A DNA stretch of 64,000 bases from an uncultured Eubacteriales bacterium (GTDB lineage Bacteria; Bacillota; Clostridia; Peptostreptococcales; Anaerovoracaceae): assembly GCA_900542565.1 (NCBI GenBank), contig UQOC01000008.1:1-64000 (forward strand). The letters are read 5' to 3'. The notes under the pieces are model-generated. The model did no database searches. It was given only the letters and a program-made list of their open reading frames with translations, and was not told where the DNA came from. Positions 8,787-16,683 of this stretch are shown in pieces (the stretch's first letter is position 1; each line of letters starts with the position of its first letter). Made by a program: the position numbers and the translations under genes.

Positions 8787-9015
8787 CCGCCAACAAAAAG
8801 TTCTCGTTCCATACCTGCAAGCTGTCCCTGGGAACCTGACCGGCCGTTTAATGGTCACTCAGGTTCTCTTAATATTGAACCTACGCAAAGAAAAGAACCA
8901 CATCTGTGAAACCGATTCTCTATAGGCGGGTTTTCGTAGTTTTTGAGAACTCTTATAAGAGAAAAGGTTCTCGGCAAGGGTCATTGTCACAAAGAAAAGA
9001 ACTTTTGGCTGGCAG
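8787..9015. repeat. Four-pair GGTTCTC element, copy A
   Basis: Four inverted pairs of the 7-bp half-site GGTTCTC/GAGAACC (with variants). Left half-sites start at 8799, 8862, 8914 and 8966, and in all four the right half-site begins after exactly 24 bp. Outer ends are CCGCCAACAAAAAGTTCTC and AAGAACTTTTGGCTGGCAGG, an imperfect terminal inverted repeat. Sequence inside the 24-bp gaps is not conserved with copies B and C. No gene is nearby except the ArsR and sigma-54 regulators. The rest of 8619-9168 holds the array at 9020-9092 and the binding site at 9102. Confidence 0.85.
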
Positions 9016-9019
9016 GCAA

Positions 9020-9092
9020 GCCAGGCCAACGGAACAGCAAGCACGGCAGACCCATAAGACCGCCAGGCCAGCAAACGGCAGACGCCAGGCCA
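9020..9092. repeat. Irregular short repeats abutting copy A
   Basis: GCCAGGCCA occurs three times (9020, 9062, 9084) with two copies of CGGCAGAC between, directly after the right end of the four-pair element. It resembles, in place, the tandem arrays beside copies B and C but is less regular. Confidence 0.55.
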
Positions 9093-9101
9093 TGACACAA
9101 G

Positions 9102-9117
9102 TGCAAAAAAATTTGCA
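9102..9117. promoter_or_regulatory. Activator-binding palindrome before the regulator gene
   Basis: TGCAAAAAAATTTGCA lies 51 bp before the sigma-54 activator gene and matches the palindromes at 10569 and 10591. It is probably the autoregulatory site of that activator. Confidence 0.6.
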
Positions 9118-9168
9118 TGAGACTCATTTTTGTGATAAAATAAACAAGAACAAAAGGAGAATAAGATA

Positions 9169-10566
9169 ATGAAAAAAGAACACTACGAAAAAATAATAGA
9201 AGAACTGATAAAACTCATAGATGAAGGAGTCTACATCGTAGACAAACAGTGCATAGGACGGTTTTATAACGATATCATGGCGTCCATGGAAAAGGTTAAC
9301 ATGGATGATGTGCTGGGTAAGCGTTACCAGGACGCTTTCCCGGATGTGAGGACCAACGACAGCACCATGATGAAAGCGCTGTTCAACGGCGAGGCGACAG
9401 TCAAACAGCAGCAGAGCTATAAGAATTTCTACGGAAAAGAAGTTACGACTGTAAACAGTACAGTTCCGGTCATCATCGACGGTGAAACAGTTGCCGCCAT
9501 AGAGGTCGCAAAAGATATAACCGATATCAGGCGAATGTCCGACACTCTCCTTGAGCTGCAAAAAAGCGACAAGAGTTCAGCAAGACCAAAGAACAGCGCC
9601 ATCAAGCGATATACATTTGACGATATATATGGAAAAAACGGAGAGTTTGAAGTGGCTCTGCACAGAGCCAAAAAAGCTGCCGAAAACGATGCTGCCGTGT
9701 TTATATACGGAGAGACAGGGACAGGTAAAGAACTTTTTGCCCAGAGCATTCATACATGCGGCAAGCGCAAAGACAAGCCTTTCCTCGCTCAGAACTGCGC
9801 CGCCATACCGGAATCCCTGCTGGAAGGTATACTTTTCGGTACCGCAAAGGGAAGCTTTACAGGTGCCGTGGACCGAGAAGGCATGTTTGAGCAGGCAAAC
9901 GGCGGCACGCTGCTTCTGGATGAGATCAGCGCAATGCCATACGATCTTCAGAGCAAGCTGCTGCGCGTGCTGCAGGAAGACTATATCCGCCGCGTCGGAG
10001 GCATGAAGGATATACCTATAAATGTAAGGATAATCGCGACTGTCAATGAGCCGCCTGAAGAACTCATAGCCAGAGGCAGCCTGCGGAAAGACCTTTTCTA
10101 CAGGCTGAATGTCGTCAACATCAAGATCCCTGCCCTGAGAGAGCGGCTGGATGACATACCGATCCTTGCGGAAAAATTCCTTGAAAAATACAATAAGCGA
10201 TTTGGAAAAGAAATATGGATGATGTCAGACGGAGCGGTAAAAAAGCTGTCCCACTACGATTATCCGGGCAATGTACGGGAACTTGAAAATATCATAGAGC
10301 AGGCAGTCTCAATGGCAGAAAACGAGCATGTCCTCACCGAAAAAATCCTTGCAATGCCCGGCTCTTTCCGGAAAGGCAAGGTTCCAATGGCAGAATATGA
10401 AAAAAACATCCCTCTGGATAAATATATAAATGAGATCGAAGCCAAAATAATACGGGACACCCTAATGGATACCGGCGGAAATATATCAAGAGCTGCCGAG
10501 CAGATGCAGATAAAAAGGCAGACCCTCCAGCATAAAATGAGAAAATACAACATAATGGGCAGGTAA
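9169..10566 (+). CDS. Sigma-54-dependent activator of ornithine catabolism (PAS-AAA+-Fis)
   Basis: 465 residues: an N-terminal PAS-like sensor (about 1-125), an AAA+ domain with Walker A GETGTGKE, the sigma-54-contacting GSFTGA loop and Walker B TLLLDEIS, and a C-terminal Fis-type helix-turn-helix (NISRAAEQMQIKRQTLQHKM). It resembles RocR-type regulators of arginine/ornithine use. It reads toward ord, with palindromic sites and a -24/-12 promoter in between, so it very likely activates the ornithine operon through RNA polymerase-sigma-54. The signal, possibly ornithine or a product, is not shown by the sequence. Confidence 0.9.
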   Translation: MKKEHYEKIIEELIKLIDEGVYIVDKQCIGRFYNDIMASMEKVNMDDVLGKRYQDAFPDVRTNDSTMMKALFNGEATVKQQQSYKNFYGKEVTTVNSTVPVIIDGETVAAIEVAKDITDIRRMSDTLLELQKSDKSSARPKNSAIKRYTFDDIYGKNGEFEVALHRAKKAAENDAAVFIYGETGTGKELFAQSIHTCGKRKDKPFLAQNCAAIPESLLEGILFGTAKGSFTGAVDREGMFEQANGGTLLLDEISAMPYDLQSKLLRVLQEDYIRRVGGMKDIPINVRIIATVNEPPEELIARGSLRKDLFYRLNVVNIKIPALRERLDDIPILAEKFLEKYNKRFGKEIWMMSDGAVKKLSHYDYPGNVRELENIIEQAVSMAENEHVLTEKILAMPGSFRKGKVPMAEYEKNIPLDKYINEIEAKIIRDTLMDTGGNISRAAEQMQIKRQTLQHKMRKYNIMGR

Positions 10567-10568
10567 CC

Positions 10569-10606
10569 GCAAAAATATTTGCATAAAAACTGCAAAAATA
10601 TTTGCA
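10569..10606. promoter_or_regulatory. Tandem enhancer-type sites for the sigma-54 activator
   Basis: Two palindromes, GCAAAAATATTTGC (10569-10582) and TGCAAAAATATTTGCA (10591-10606), have centres 23 bp apart. They lie about 175-200 bp before the sigma-54 promoter, the usual place for upstream activating sequences. They match the site before the regulator gene. Confidence 0.75.
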
Positions 10607-10772
10607 TAAAAGAGAAAAGGCGCAAAAGCCGGAAAACTTATTTATCTTAAGAAAACAATAAAAATAACTTTAATTTATTAATTCTTAACAAAAATTAAGC
10701 GAAAAAAGCAAAAAAACTATTATTTCAGCCACAAAATACCCTTGGACAAGTATACAATATCCAACTTGACCC

Positions 10773-10788
10773 TTGGCATGGTCCTTGC
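10773..10788 (+). promoter_or_regulatory. Sigma-54 (-24/-12) promoter of the ornithine operon
   Basis: TTGGCATGGTCCTTGC has the invariant GG (10775-10776) and GC (10787-10788) exactly 10 bp apart, fitting the TGGCAC-N5-TTGC consensus. Transcription should start near 10800, about 50 bp before ord. Confidence 0.9.
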
Positions 10789-10847
10789 TTTATATATGGG
10801 CAGTTAAAAACTACAACTAAAATTTTATTTAAAAAGGAGAAACTAAG

Positions 10848-11906
10848 ATGAAAGAAGTAAAAGTAATTATCTGGGGACTCGGCGCTATGGGCGGCGGAAT
10901 GGCAGACATGCTGCTCAAGAAGAAAGGCGTAGAGATCGTTGGAGTAGCCGGCAGAGGTAAGAAGATCGGAACTTCAATGTACGATTATATCAAGACTGAA
11001 AGAGGAGACAGACCTGATGTTATAATCCAGGCTGCTGAAGATGTGATCAAACCAGGCGCTGCTGACATCGTTCTGCTCTGCACAGACTCCTTCACCAAGA
11101 ACGCATTCCCTAAGCTGAAATTCATCATGGAACAGGGAATCAATGTTATCACTTCTGCTGAGGAAATGGCTTACCCTGCTGCTCAGAATCCTGATCTGGC
11201 TGAAGAACTGGACAAGATCGCAAAGGCTAACGGCGTTTCCTGCCTGGGAACCGGAATCAACCCTGGACACATCATGGACCTGCTGGTCCTGGTAATGACC
11301 GGATGTCTGGAAGATGTTGAAGAGATCACTTCAAGAAGAGTTAACTCCCTGTCACCGTTCGGACCTGCCGTTATGGAAGAACAGGGAATCGGTATCTCAG
11401 TTGAAGAATTCAAAGAAAGAAAAGCTAACCATACTATGTCCGGCCATGTTGGATTTGCTGAATCCGTTGGCATGATGGCAGAAGGCATGGGACTGACTGT
11501 AGAAGAATTCGCACAGGACATGAACCCAATCACTACTGATGTTGACAGAAAATCCCCTTACGGATTTGCTGCTGCCGGATCATGCGCAGGCGTTGCCATG
11601 ACTGCAGAAGCTAAGCTGAGCAACGGAATGCCTGTACACATGGATCACCCGCAGCAGATCGAACCTGAACAGGTTGGCGTAAAGACCGGTGACTATGTTA
11701 TCATCAAGGGAACTCCAAATGTAAACCTGGTTAACAGCCCTGAGATCGAAGGCGGACTGGGAACTATCGCTATGTGCGTAAACATGATCCCTCATGTTAT
11801 CAACGCTGATGCAGGACTGCACACCATGATCACTCTGCCTATTCCAAGGGCTGTCATGGGAGACTTCAGAAACCTCATCAAAGAAGAAAAGAAGATCGTA
11901 AAATAA
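10848..11906 (+). CDS. ord: 2,4-diaminopentanoate dehydrogenase
   Basis: 352 residues. It oxidatively deaminates (2R,4S)-2,4-diaminopentanoate to 2-amino-4-oxopentanoate with NAD(P)+, the step after ornithine aminomutase. An N-terminal Rossmann fold (VIIWGLGAMGGGMADML) and a dihydrodipicolinate-reductase-like C-terminal half fit the Ord family, and length is normal. AAAGGAGAAA precedes the ATG. It is first in the operon, behind the sigma-54 promoter. Codon use is strongly biased, as in highly expressed genes. Assignment rests on family knowledge from Clostridium sticklandii plus the flanking ort and ora genes. Confidence 0.93.
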   Translation: MKEVKVIIWGLGAMGGGMADMLLKKKGVEIVGVAGRGKKIGTSMYDYIKTERGDRPDVIIQAAEDVIKPGAADIVLLCTDSFTKNAFPKLKFIMEQGINVITSAEEMAYPAAQNPDLAEELDKIAKANGVSCLGTGINPGHIMDLLVLVMTGCLEDVEEITSRRVNSLSPFGPAVMEEQGIGISVEEFKERKANHTMSGHVGFAESVGMMAEGMGLTVEEFAQDMNPITTDVDRKSPYGFAAAGSCAGVAMTAEAKLSNGMPVHMDHPQQIEPEQVGVKTGDYVIIKGTPNVNLVNSPEIEGGLGTIAMCVNMIPHVINADAGLHTMITLPIPRAVMGDFRNLIKEEKKIVK

Positions 11907-11942
11907 TCAAACAGTTGATCTGACGCGGCTATGCCGCTTTAG

Positions 11943-11981
11943 CGGCGCTGCCGTACATTCAAGTTATGGCGGCGCCGTTTT
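11943..11981 (+). terminator. Intra-operon terminator-like hairpin after ord
   Basis: CGGCGCTGCC pairs with GGCGGCGCCG around a 15-base loop, followed by TTTTG. It lies between ord and ortA with no new promoter recognised. Partial termination would give more ord than downstream message. Confidence 0.5.
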
Positions 11982-12050
11982 GTCTACTGGTTTTCTGCCG
12001 GGACTTATGTTCCGGGCAGGCGCAAATAGTAAGATTAGGAGATGTTTAAA

Positions 12051-12356
12051 ATGGCAAAAAAAGGCGATTGGGTCCGCATTCACAGGGTAATCCTGACTGC
12101 GGCGCAGAGAACAGCTAAGCTCCCGGAAGACACGAAGCACGTCGACTTTGAGATGTGGGTAAAAGGATCTCTTCTGAATGAAACAGCAGAGATTGGCGAC
12201 CAGGTTCAGGTAGAGACAGCTGTAGGTCGTGTAGAAGAAGGAACTCTTATAGAAGTTGGACCTTACTACACTCACAGCTATGGCAAATTCGTTCCGGAGA
12301 TCATTGAGATCGACAAGAGATTAAGAAAAATCATGCAGTATGGAGGTGAAAACTAA
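12051..12356 (+). CDS. ortA: 2-amino-4-oxopentanoate thiolase, alpha subunit
   Basis: 101 residues, the small subunit of the thiolase that cleaves 2-amino-4-oxopentanoate with CoA to alanine and acetyl-CoA. The GDWVRIH opening and the YTHSYGKFVPEI segment match OrtA proteins. The start is ATG 12051; an in-frame ATG at 12042 sits only one base after the AGGAG and is unlikely. The stop overlaps the ortB start (TAATG), implying coupled translation. Confidence 0.93.
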   Translation: MAKKGDWVRIHRVILTAAQRTAKLPEDTKHVDFEMWVKGSLLNETAEIGDQVQVETAVGRVEEGTLIEVGPYYTHSYGKFVPEIIEIDKRLRKIMQYGGEN

Positions 12357-13774
12357 TGAAATTAGCTAAAGATTATGATTCCGTAATGGGAAGATCAGCT
12401 GAGATCATGAAGGCTTCACTGGGACTGGACTTCAATGATTTCGAATCCGGATCAGTTGCTTTCGACTACGAAGGGCTGATGAAAGCAACCGGATATACCA
12501 TAGAAGAAGTAGACAAGATTCAGTCAAAAACAGGCGTAGGCCACACTCAGCTCCTTGAACTCAGAAACATAACAAAACTGGCAAGAAAATATGCCAAGCC
12601 GGGATACGGCGCAAGGATCTTCGTAAAGGACGAAGCTGCCAACGCTTCCGGTTCTTTCAAGGACAGACGTGCCGCATGCGCTGTAGCTCACGCCAAGAAA
12701 CTGGGTTACAAGGGCGTTATCGCTGCAACTTCCGGAAACTACGGCGCAGCCGTTGCTTCCCAGGCAGCAATGCAGGGAATGAAGTGCATAATCGTTCAGG
12801 AATGCTACGACTCCCACGGCGTAGGCCAGCCTGAGATCGTTGAAAAAGCAAGAAAGTGCGAAGCTTTAGGCGCAGAAGTCATCCAGCTGACCGTTGGTCC
12901 TGAGCTGTTCTATGAACACCTTTCAGTAATGGAAGATTCCGGATACTTCAACGCTTCCCTGTACTCACCATTCGGTATTGCAGGTGTTGAGACTCTGGGA
13001 TATGAGATCGCTATAGACTGCCGTGAAAAACTGGGCAAGGATCCGGACATGGTAGTATGCACCCAGGCCGGCGGCGGAATGGTAACAGGAACCGCCAGAG
13101 GCCTCATCAAAGCAGGAGCAACTGACACCACAGTAGTTGCTGCTTCCATCGACCTTACCGGTCTGCACATGGCTTCCGATGAGCAGTTCAACAAGAAGTC
13201 ATGCACAACAGGACACACCGGATTCGGCGTTCCTCACGCTACAAACCCTGATACAGGAGATGTTCCTCGTTCAGCAGCAAGACCGCTGAGATATATGGAC
13301 AGATATGTTACCACCACTCAGGGCGAAGTTATGTACATGACAGAAATGCTTGCCAACCTTGAGGGCCTCGAAAGAGGACCTGCCGGAAATACTGCTCTGG
13401 CTGCTGCATTTGCACTGGCTCAGGATCTTCCTGAAGACGCCATCGTTGTAGTAACAGAAACTGAATACACCGGAGCCGGAAAACACATCCAGCCTCAGCT
13501 TGACTTCGCAAGAGACAACGGTATAGAGATCTTCTTCGGAGATCCTAAGGATGATGTACCTGGAAAGAACATCGTACTTCCTGCTGATCCGGGCCTCTTC
13601 AGAGTAAAGGATATGGATCTTGACAAATTGAGAAAATCTCTGATCAAGAGATCTGTTCCAAGAGCCAACGGCAAGAAGCTGACAGCAGAAGATGTCGCTT
13701 TCCTGGCAGCCGATACAAGATCAGACGAGACATTTGTCAAATCCGTACTTGATGAGTTAGGCGTAGAATACTAA
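12356..13774 (+). CDS. ortB: 2-amino-4-oxopentanoate thiolase, beta subunit (PLP-dependent)
   Basis: 472 residues of the tryptophan-synthase-beta/threonine-synthase fold. NASGSFKDRRA holds the probable PLP-binding lysine, and a glycine-rich phosphate loop (TSGNYGAAVASQ) follows. With OrtA it performs the thiolytic cleavage giving acetyl-CoA and alanine. It is unusual among thiolases in needing PLP. Translation is coupled to ortA by the TAATG overlap; oraS follows after 19 bp. Confidence 0.94.
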   Translation: MKLAKDYDSVMGRSAEIMKASLGLDFNDFESGSVAFDYEGLMKATGYTIEEVDKIQSKTGVGHTQLLELRNITKLARKYAKPGYGARIFVKDEAANASGSFKDRRAACAVAHAKKLGYKGVIAATSGNYGAAVASQAAMQGMKCIIVQECYDSHGVGQPEIVEKARKCEALGAEVIQLTVGPELFYEHLSVMEDSGYFNASLYSPFGIAGVETLGYEIAIDCREKLGKDPDMVVCTQAGGGMVTGTARGLIKAGATDTTVVAASIDLTGLHMASDEQFNKKSCTTGHTGFGVPHATNPDTGDVPRSAARPLRYMDRYVTTTQGEVMYMTEMLANLEGLERGPAGNTALAAAFALAQDLPEDAIVVVTETEYTGAGKHIQPQLDFARDNGIEIFFGDPKDDVPGKNIVLPADPGLFRVKDMDLDKLRKSLIKRSVPRANGKKLTAEDVAFLAADTRSDETFVKSVLDELGVEY

Positions 13775-13793
13775 AAATATAAGGAGAAAAAGG

Positions 13794-14159
13794 ATGAAAA
13801 GAGCAGACGATTTCGCGGAAAGAAGAAAGCATATAGCCAATCTTACCGACGAAGAACTTTATAACAGATTCTGGGAACTGACCGATCAGGTAGTTGATCC
13901 TCTCCTGGAACTGGGAAGAAAAAATACCACTCCTTCTGTTGAGAGATCAGTCCTCCTCAGAATGGGAGTATCTTCACTGGACTGCATGCCTATCGTTAAC
14001 CACGCCATCGACCATGGCCTGATGGGCAAGGGCTGCGGTCACTGTGTTTACAAGCTTTCCAAGATGGAAAACATCTCCATCAGAGACGCCAGCATCAAAC
14101 TCGCCAAGGGCGAAGGCTGGGACAAACTCGTAGAAGCATTCAAGGGAGGTAAGAAGTAA
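13794..14159 (+). CDS. oraS: D-ornithine 4,5-aminomutase, S subunit
   Basis: 121 residues, the small subunit of the adenosylcobalamin- and PLP-dependent aminomutase that turns D-ornithine into (2R,4S)-2,4-diaminopentanoate. It matches OraS in length and in the KRADDFxxRR opening and GCGHCVYKLSK segment. AAGGAGAAAAAGG precedes it. Its TAATG stop/start overlap with oraE suits the 1:1 subunit ratio known for the complex. Confidence 0.94.
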   Translation: MKRADDFAERRKHIANLTDEELYNRFWELTDQVVDPLLELGRKNTTPSVERSVLLRMGVSSLDCMPIVNHAIDHGLMGKGCGHCVYKLSKMENISIRDASIKLAKGEGWDKLVEAFKGGKK

Positions 14160-16378
14160 TGGAACCATTGAAAAAAGACCAGAAAATTGATATAGTCGAG
14201 CTTCTTAAAGACCTTGACAAATACGAACCGAGAAGAAGAGGCTGGACCTGGAGAGAAAAGGCCGAGGACCAGCACATGGGACCTTTTGAATTCCACGAAA
14301 TTTCCAAGCCGCTGAAGCAGAGCGTTCCGCTCCCTCCGGCCAGGTTCATGGAAGACATCGACCCGCAGCCTATGCAGACCATCACCACTGAGATCGCTTC
14401 CGGAAGATTCGAGGACGATATCAGAAGGATGAGAATGGCCGCATGGCACGGCGCTGACCACCTGATGGTGATCAGACACATGGGACAGTCCCACATCGAC
14501 GGACTGATGGAAGGTACTCCGCAGGGTATCGGCGGCGTTCCTATCACCAGAAAGCAGATAAGAGCTCAGAGAAAGGCTATCGACCTGATCGAGGATGAAG
14601 TTGGCCGTCCGATCAACTATCATTCATACATTTCAGGCGTTGCCGGCCCTGATGTAGCCGTTCTGTTCGCCGAAGAAGGCGTAAACGGAGCTCACCAGGA
14701 CCCTCAGTACAATGTTCTCTACAGAGACATCAACTGCGTAAGATCCTTCGTAGACGCCTGCGAATCCAAGAAGATCATGGCATGGGCTGAGATCCTCCAG
14801 ATAGACGGAGCTCACAACGCCAACGCCACCGCAAGAGAAGCATGGAAAGTAATGCCTGAGCTGATCGTTCAGCACGCTATCAACTCCAGATTCTCCGAAA
14901 AAGTCGGCATCAAGCCTGAAAACATTTCCCTGTCAACAGTACCTCCGACAGCTACTCCGGCTCCATGCGTTTACATGGACCTGCCTTATGCAGTAGCCCT
15001 CAGGGACATCTGCGACAGATACAAGATGAGAGCACAGATGAACACCAAGTACATCCAGTCCTCCACCAGAGAGGCCACTGTGACCCATGTACTGAACATG
15101 CTCATCTCCAAGCTCACAAGAGCAGACATCCAGTCAACCATAACTCCTGACGAAGGAAGAAATGTTCCTTGGCACATCTACAATATCGAAGCCTGCGACA
15201 CTGCGAAGCAGACTCTGATAGGACTTGACGGCCTTATGGATCTGGTTGAGCTGAAAAAAGACGGTCCGCTGAGAGAAATGGCCAGAGAGATCAAGGAAAG
15301 AGCCTGCCTGTTCATGGAAGAGATCGTTGAAAACGGCGGATACTTCCAGGCTGTTCAGGATGGTTTCTTCGTTGACTCAGCCAAATATCCTGAAAGAAAC
15401 GGCGACGGTATCGCCCGTAAGATCGAAGGCGGCGTAGGATATGGATTTATCTTTGAAAGAGATGAAGACTACATGGCTCCTGTAACAGCTCACTACGGAT
15501 ACAACAATGTTGAGCAGTACGGCGGAGACCCTGAGAACCCGTCAGCCCTCATCGGCGGATGTACTTTCGAAGACAGGAGCAAGATCGTTTACATCGACGA
15601 GCTGGACGAAAACGACAATGTAAATGTAAGACTTGAAAAAGTTGCCAAATACAGGACCGGCGATGTCATCACTCCGGAAGTTGAATGGTGCGGCGACAGA
15701 GTTATCATGCTCACCATGATGCTCCCTATCAACGCCAGGGTTGCCAAAGCCGCTGCCGTTGAACTTGGCAAGAAGCTGGGCCTTGTAGATCCGGAAGTGA
15801 TTTCCGTAGAAGACATGCAGGATGCAGAAGGCACCAGGATCGAGCTCAAGGGCCGTGTTGACTTCGACATCGACCTGACCACCCTGGAGATCCCGCCTGA
15901 ACCGCATCACATGTCCGACAAGGAGCTCTATGAAGAATTCGAGGGCGAAGGCCGTCACATGAAGGTCGTTTGCGGAACTGTCGGCGAAGACGAGCACTCC
16001 GTAGGTATGCGCGAGATCATCAACATCAAGCACGGCGGAATCGAAAAGTGGGGTATCGAATGTATCTACCTGGGAACTTCCGTACCTGTTGAAAAGATGG
16101 TTGACGCCTGCATCGAGGAAAATGCCGAAGCTATCCTGGCTTCCACCATCATTTCCCACGACAATGTTCACTATAAGAACATGAAGCGCATCAATGACCT
16201 CTGCGTCGAAAAAGGTATCAGAGATAAGGTTATCATCTGTGCCGGCGGTACTCAGGTAATCCCTGAAGAAGCCGTTAAGACCGGTATCGATATGGGATTC
16301 GGAAGAGACTCCCACGGTATCGATGTTGCAACCTTCCTGGCTGAAGAAAGACAGAGAAGAAGAGGCGAAAGAGAATAA
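14159..16378 (+). CDS. oraE: D-ornithine 4,5-aminomutase, E (catalytic) subunit
   Basis: 739 residues, binding PLP and adenosylcobalamin. A TIM-barrel N-terminal part carries the PLP region. The C-terminal Rossmann domain has the base-off cobalamin motif DxHxxG (DEHSVG, about residues 611-616) plus the later LAST and CAGGTQV nucleotide-loop segments. Length matches known OraE. It ends the core operon, followed by a strong terminator. Adenosylcobalamin radical chemistry makes it prone to inactivation, which fits the GlmL-like reactivase gene 2 kb downstream. Confidence 0.95.
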   Translation: MEPLKKDQKIDIVELLKDLDKYEPRRRGWTWREKAEDQHMGPFEFHEISKPLKQSVPLPPARFMEDIDPQPMQTITTEIASGRFEDDIRRMRMAAWHGADHLMVIRHMGQSHIDGLMEGTPQGIGGVPITRKQIRAQRKAIDLIEDEVGRPINYHSYISGVAGPDVAVLFAEEGVNGAHQDPQYNVLYRDINCVRSFVDACESKKIMAWAEILQIDGAHNANATAREAWKVMPELIVQHAINSRFSEKVGIKPENISLSTVPPTATPAPCVYMDLPYAVALRDICDRYKMRAQMNTKYIQSSTREATVTHVLNMLISKLTRADIQSTITPDEGRNVPWHIYNIEACDTAKQTLIGLDGLMDLVELKKDGPLREMAREIKERACLFMEEIVENGGYFQAVQDGFFVDSAKYPERNGDGIARKIEGGVGYGFIFERDEDYMAPVTAHYGYNNVEQYGGDPENPSALIGGCTFEDRSKIVYIDELDENDNVNVRLEKVAKYRTGDVITPEVEWCGDRVIMLTMMLPINARVAKAAAVELGKKLGLVDPEVISVEDMQDAEGTRIELKGRVDFDIDLTTLEIPPEPHHMSDKELYEEFEGEGRHMKVVCGTVGEDEHSVGMREIINIKHGGIEKWGIECIYLGTSVPVEKMVDACIEENAEAILASTIISHDNVHYKNMKRINDLCVEKGIRDKVIICAGGTQVIPEEAVKTGIDMGFGRDSHGIDVATFLAEERQRRRGERE

Positions 16379-16387
16379 GCTGCCAAT

Positions 16388-16420
16388 GGGGCTGGGCCGG
16401 AAAAGCCCGGCCCCGTTTTT
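16388..16420 (+). terminator. Terminator of the ord-oraE operon
   Basis: GGGGCTGGGC and GCCCGGCCCC form a strong stem followed by GTTTTT, 10 bp after the oraE stop. The 305-bp gap to the next gene holds this, a short ATGGGAAAT direct repeat near 16467-16498 and the two inverted elements described separately. Confidence 0.92.
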
Positions 16421-16524
16421 CATAAGGCGCTGTCGGCCTTGTACTGCTGGCCTGCATTGCATGAAATGGGAAATAATGGTTGTAAAATAATGGGAAATGT
16501 TGTATGATTGTCTGTACCGAGAGA

Positions 16525-16591
16525 AAAAAGCCAACATTTTTCCAGAAAACAGGCTATTTAAACCTCAACATTGCCCGCATGTTGGCTTTTT
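16525..16591. repeat. GCCAACA-N43-TGTTGGC inverted element, copy 1
   Basis: GCCAACA (16530-16536) and TGTTGGC (16580-16586) face each other across exactly 43 bp, each flanked outside by A5-6 or T5. A third, lone AAAAAAGCCAACA lies at 16659-16671, just before the nuclease ribosome binding site. The same pair and spacing recur at 25640-25696. Confidence 0.75.
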
Positions 16592-16610
16592 GCTACGAAA
16601 ATATGATTTT

Positions 16611-16640
16611 AGGTAACACTTTTCCGGAAAACTGTTACCT
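16611..16640. promoter_or_regulatory. 30-bp palindrome upstream of the nuclease gene
   Basis: AGGTAACACTTTTCC and GGAAAACTGTTACCT form an inverted repeat with a single mismatch and no loop, ending 43 bp before the nuclease start. It has no T-run. It could be an operator for the nuclease gene or another binding site of the repeat system. Confidence 0.6.
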
Positions 16641-16683
16641 ATTTCGGCAAATCAAGGGAAAAAAGCCAACAAGAGGTGTTAAA

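Noticed and set aside
9020..9092. Regulatory array for the sigma-54 activator
   Set aside because: Its repeats (GCCAGGCCA) differ from the activator palindromes and fit the tandem arrays found beside the other element copies.
14048..14623. Long minus-strand open frames opposite the oraS/oraE genes
   Set aside because: They are shadows produced by strong codon bias of the real genes; several overlap each other.
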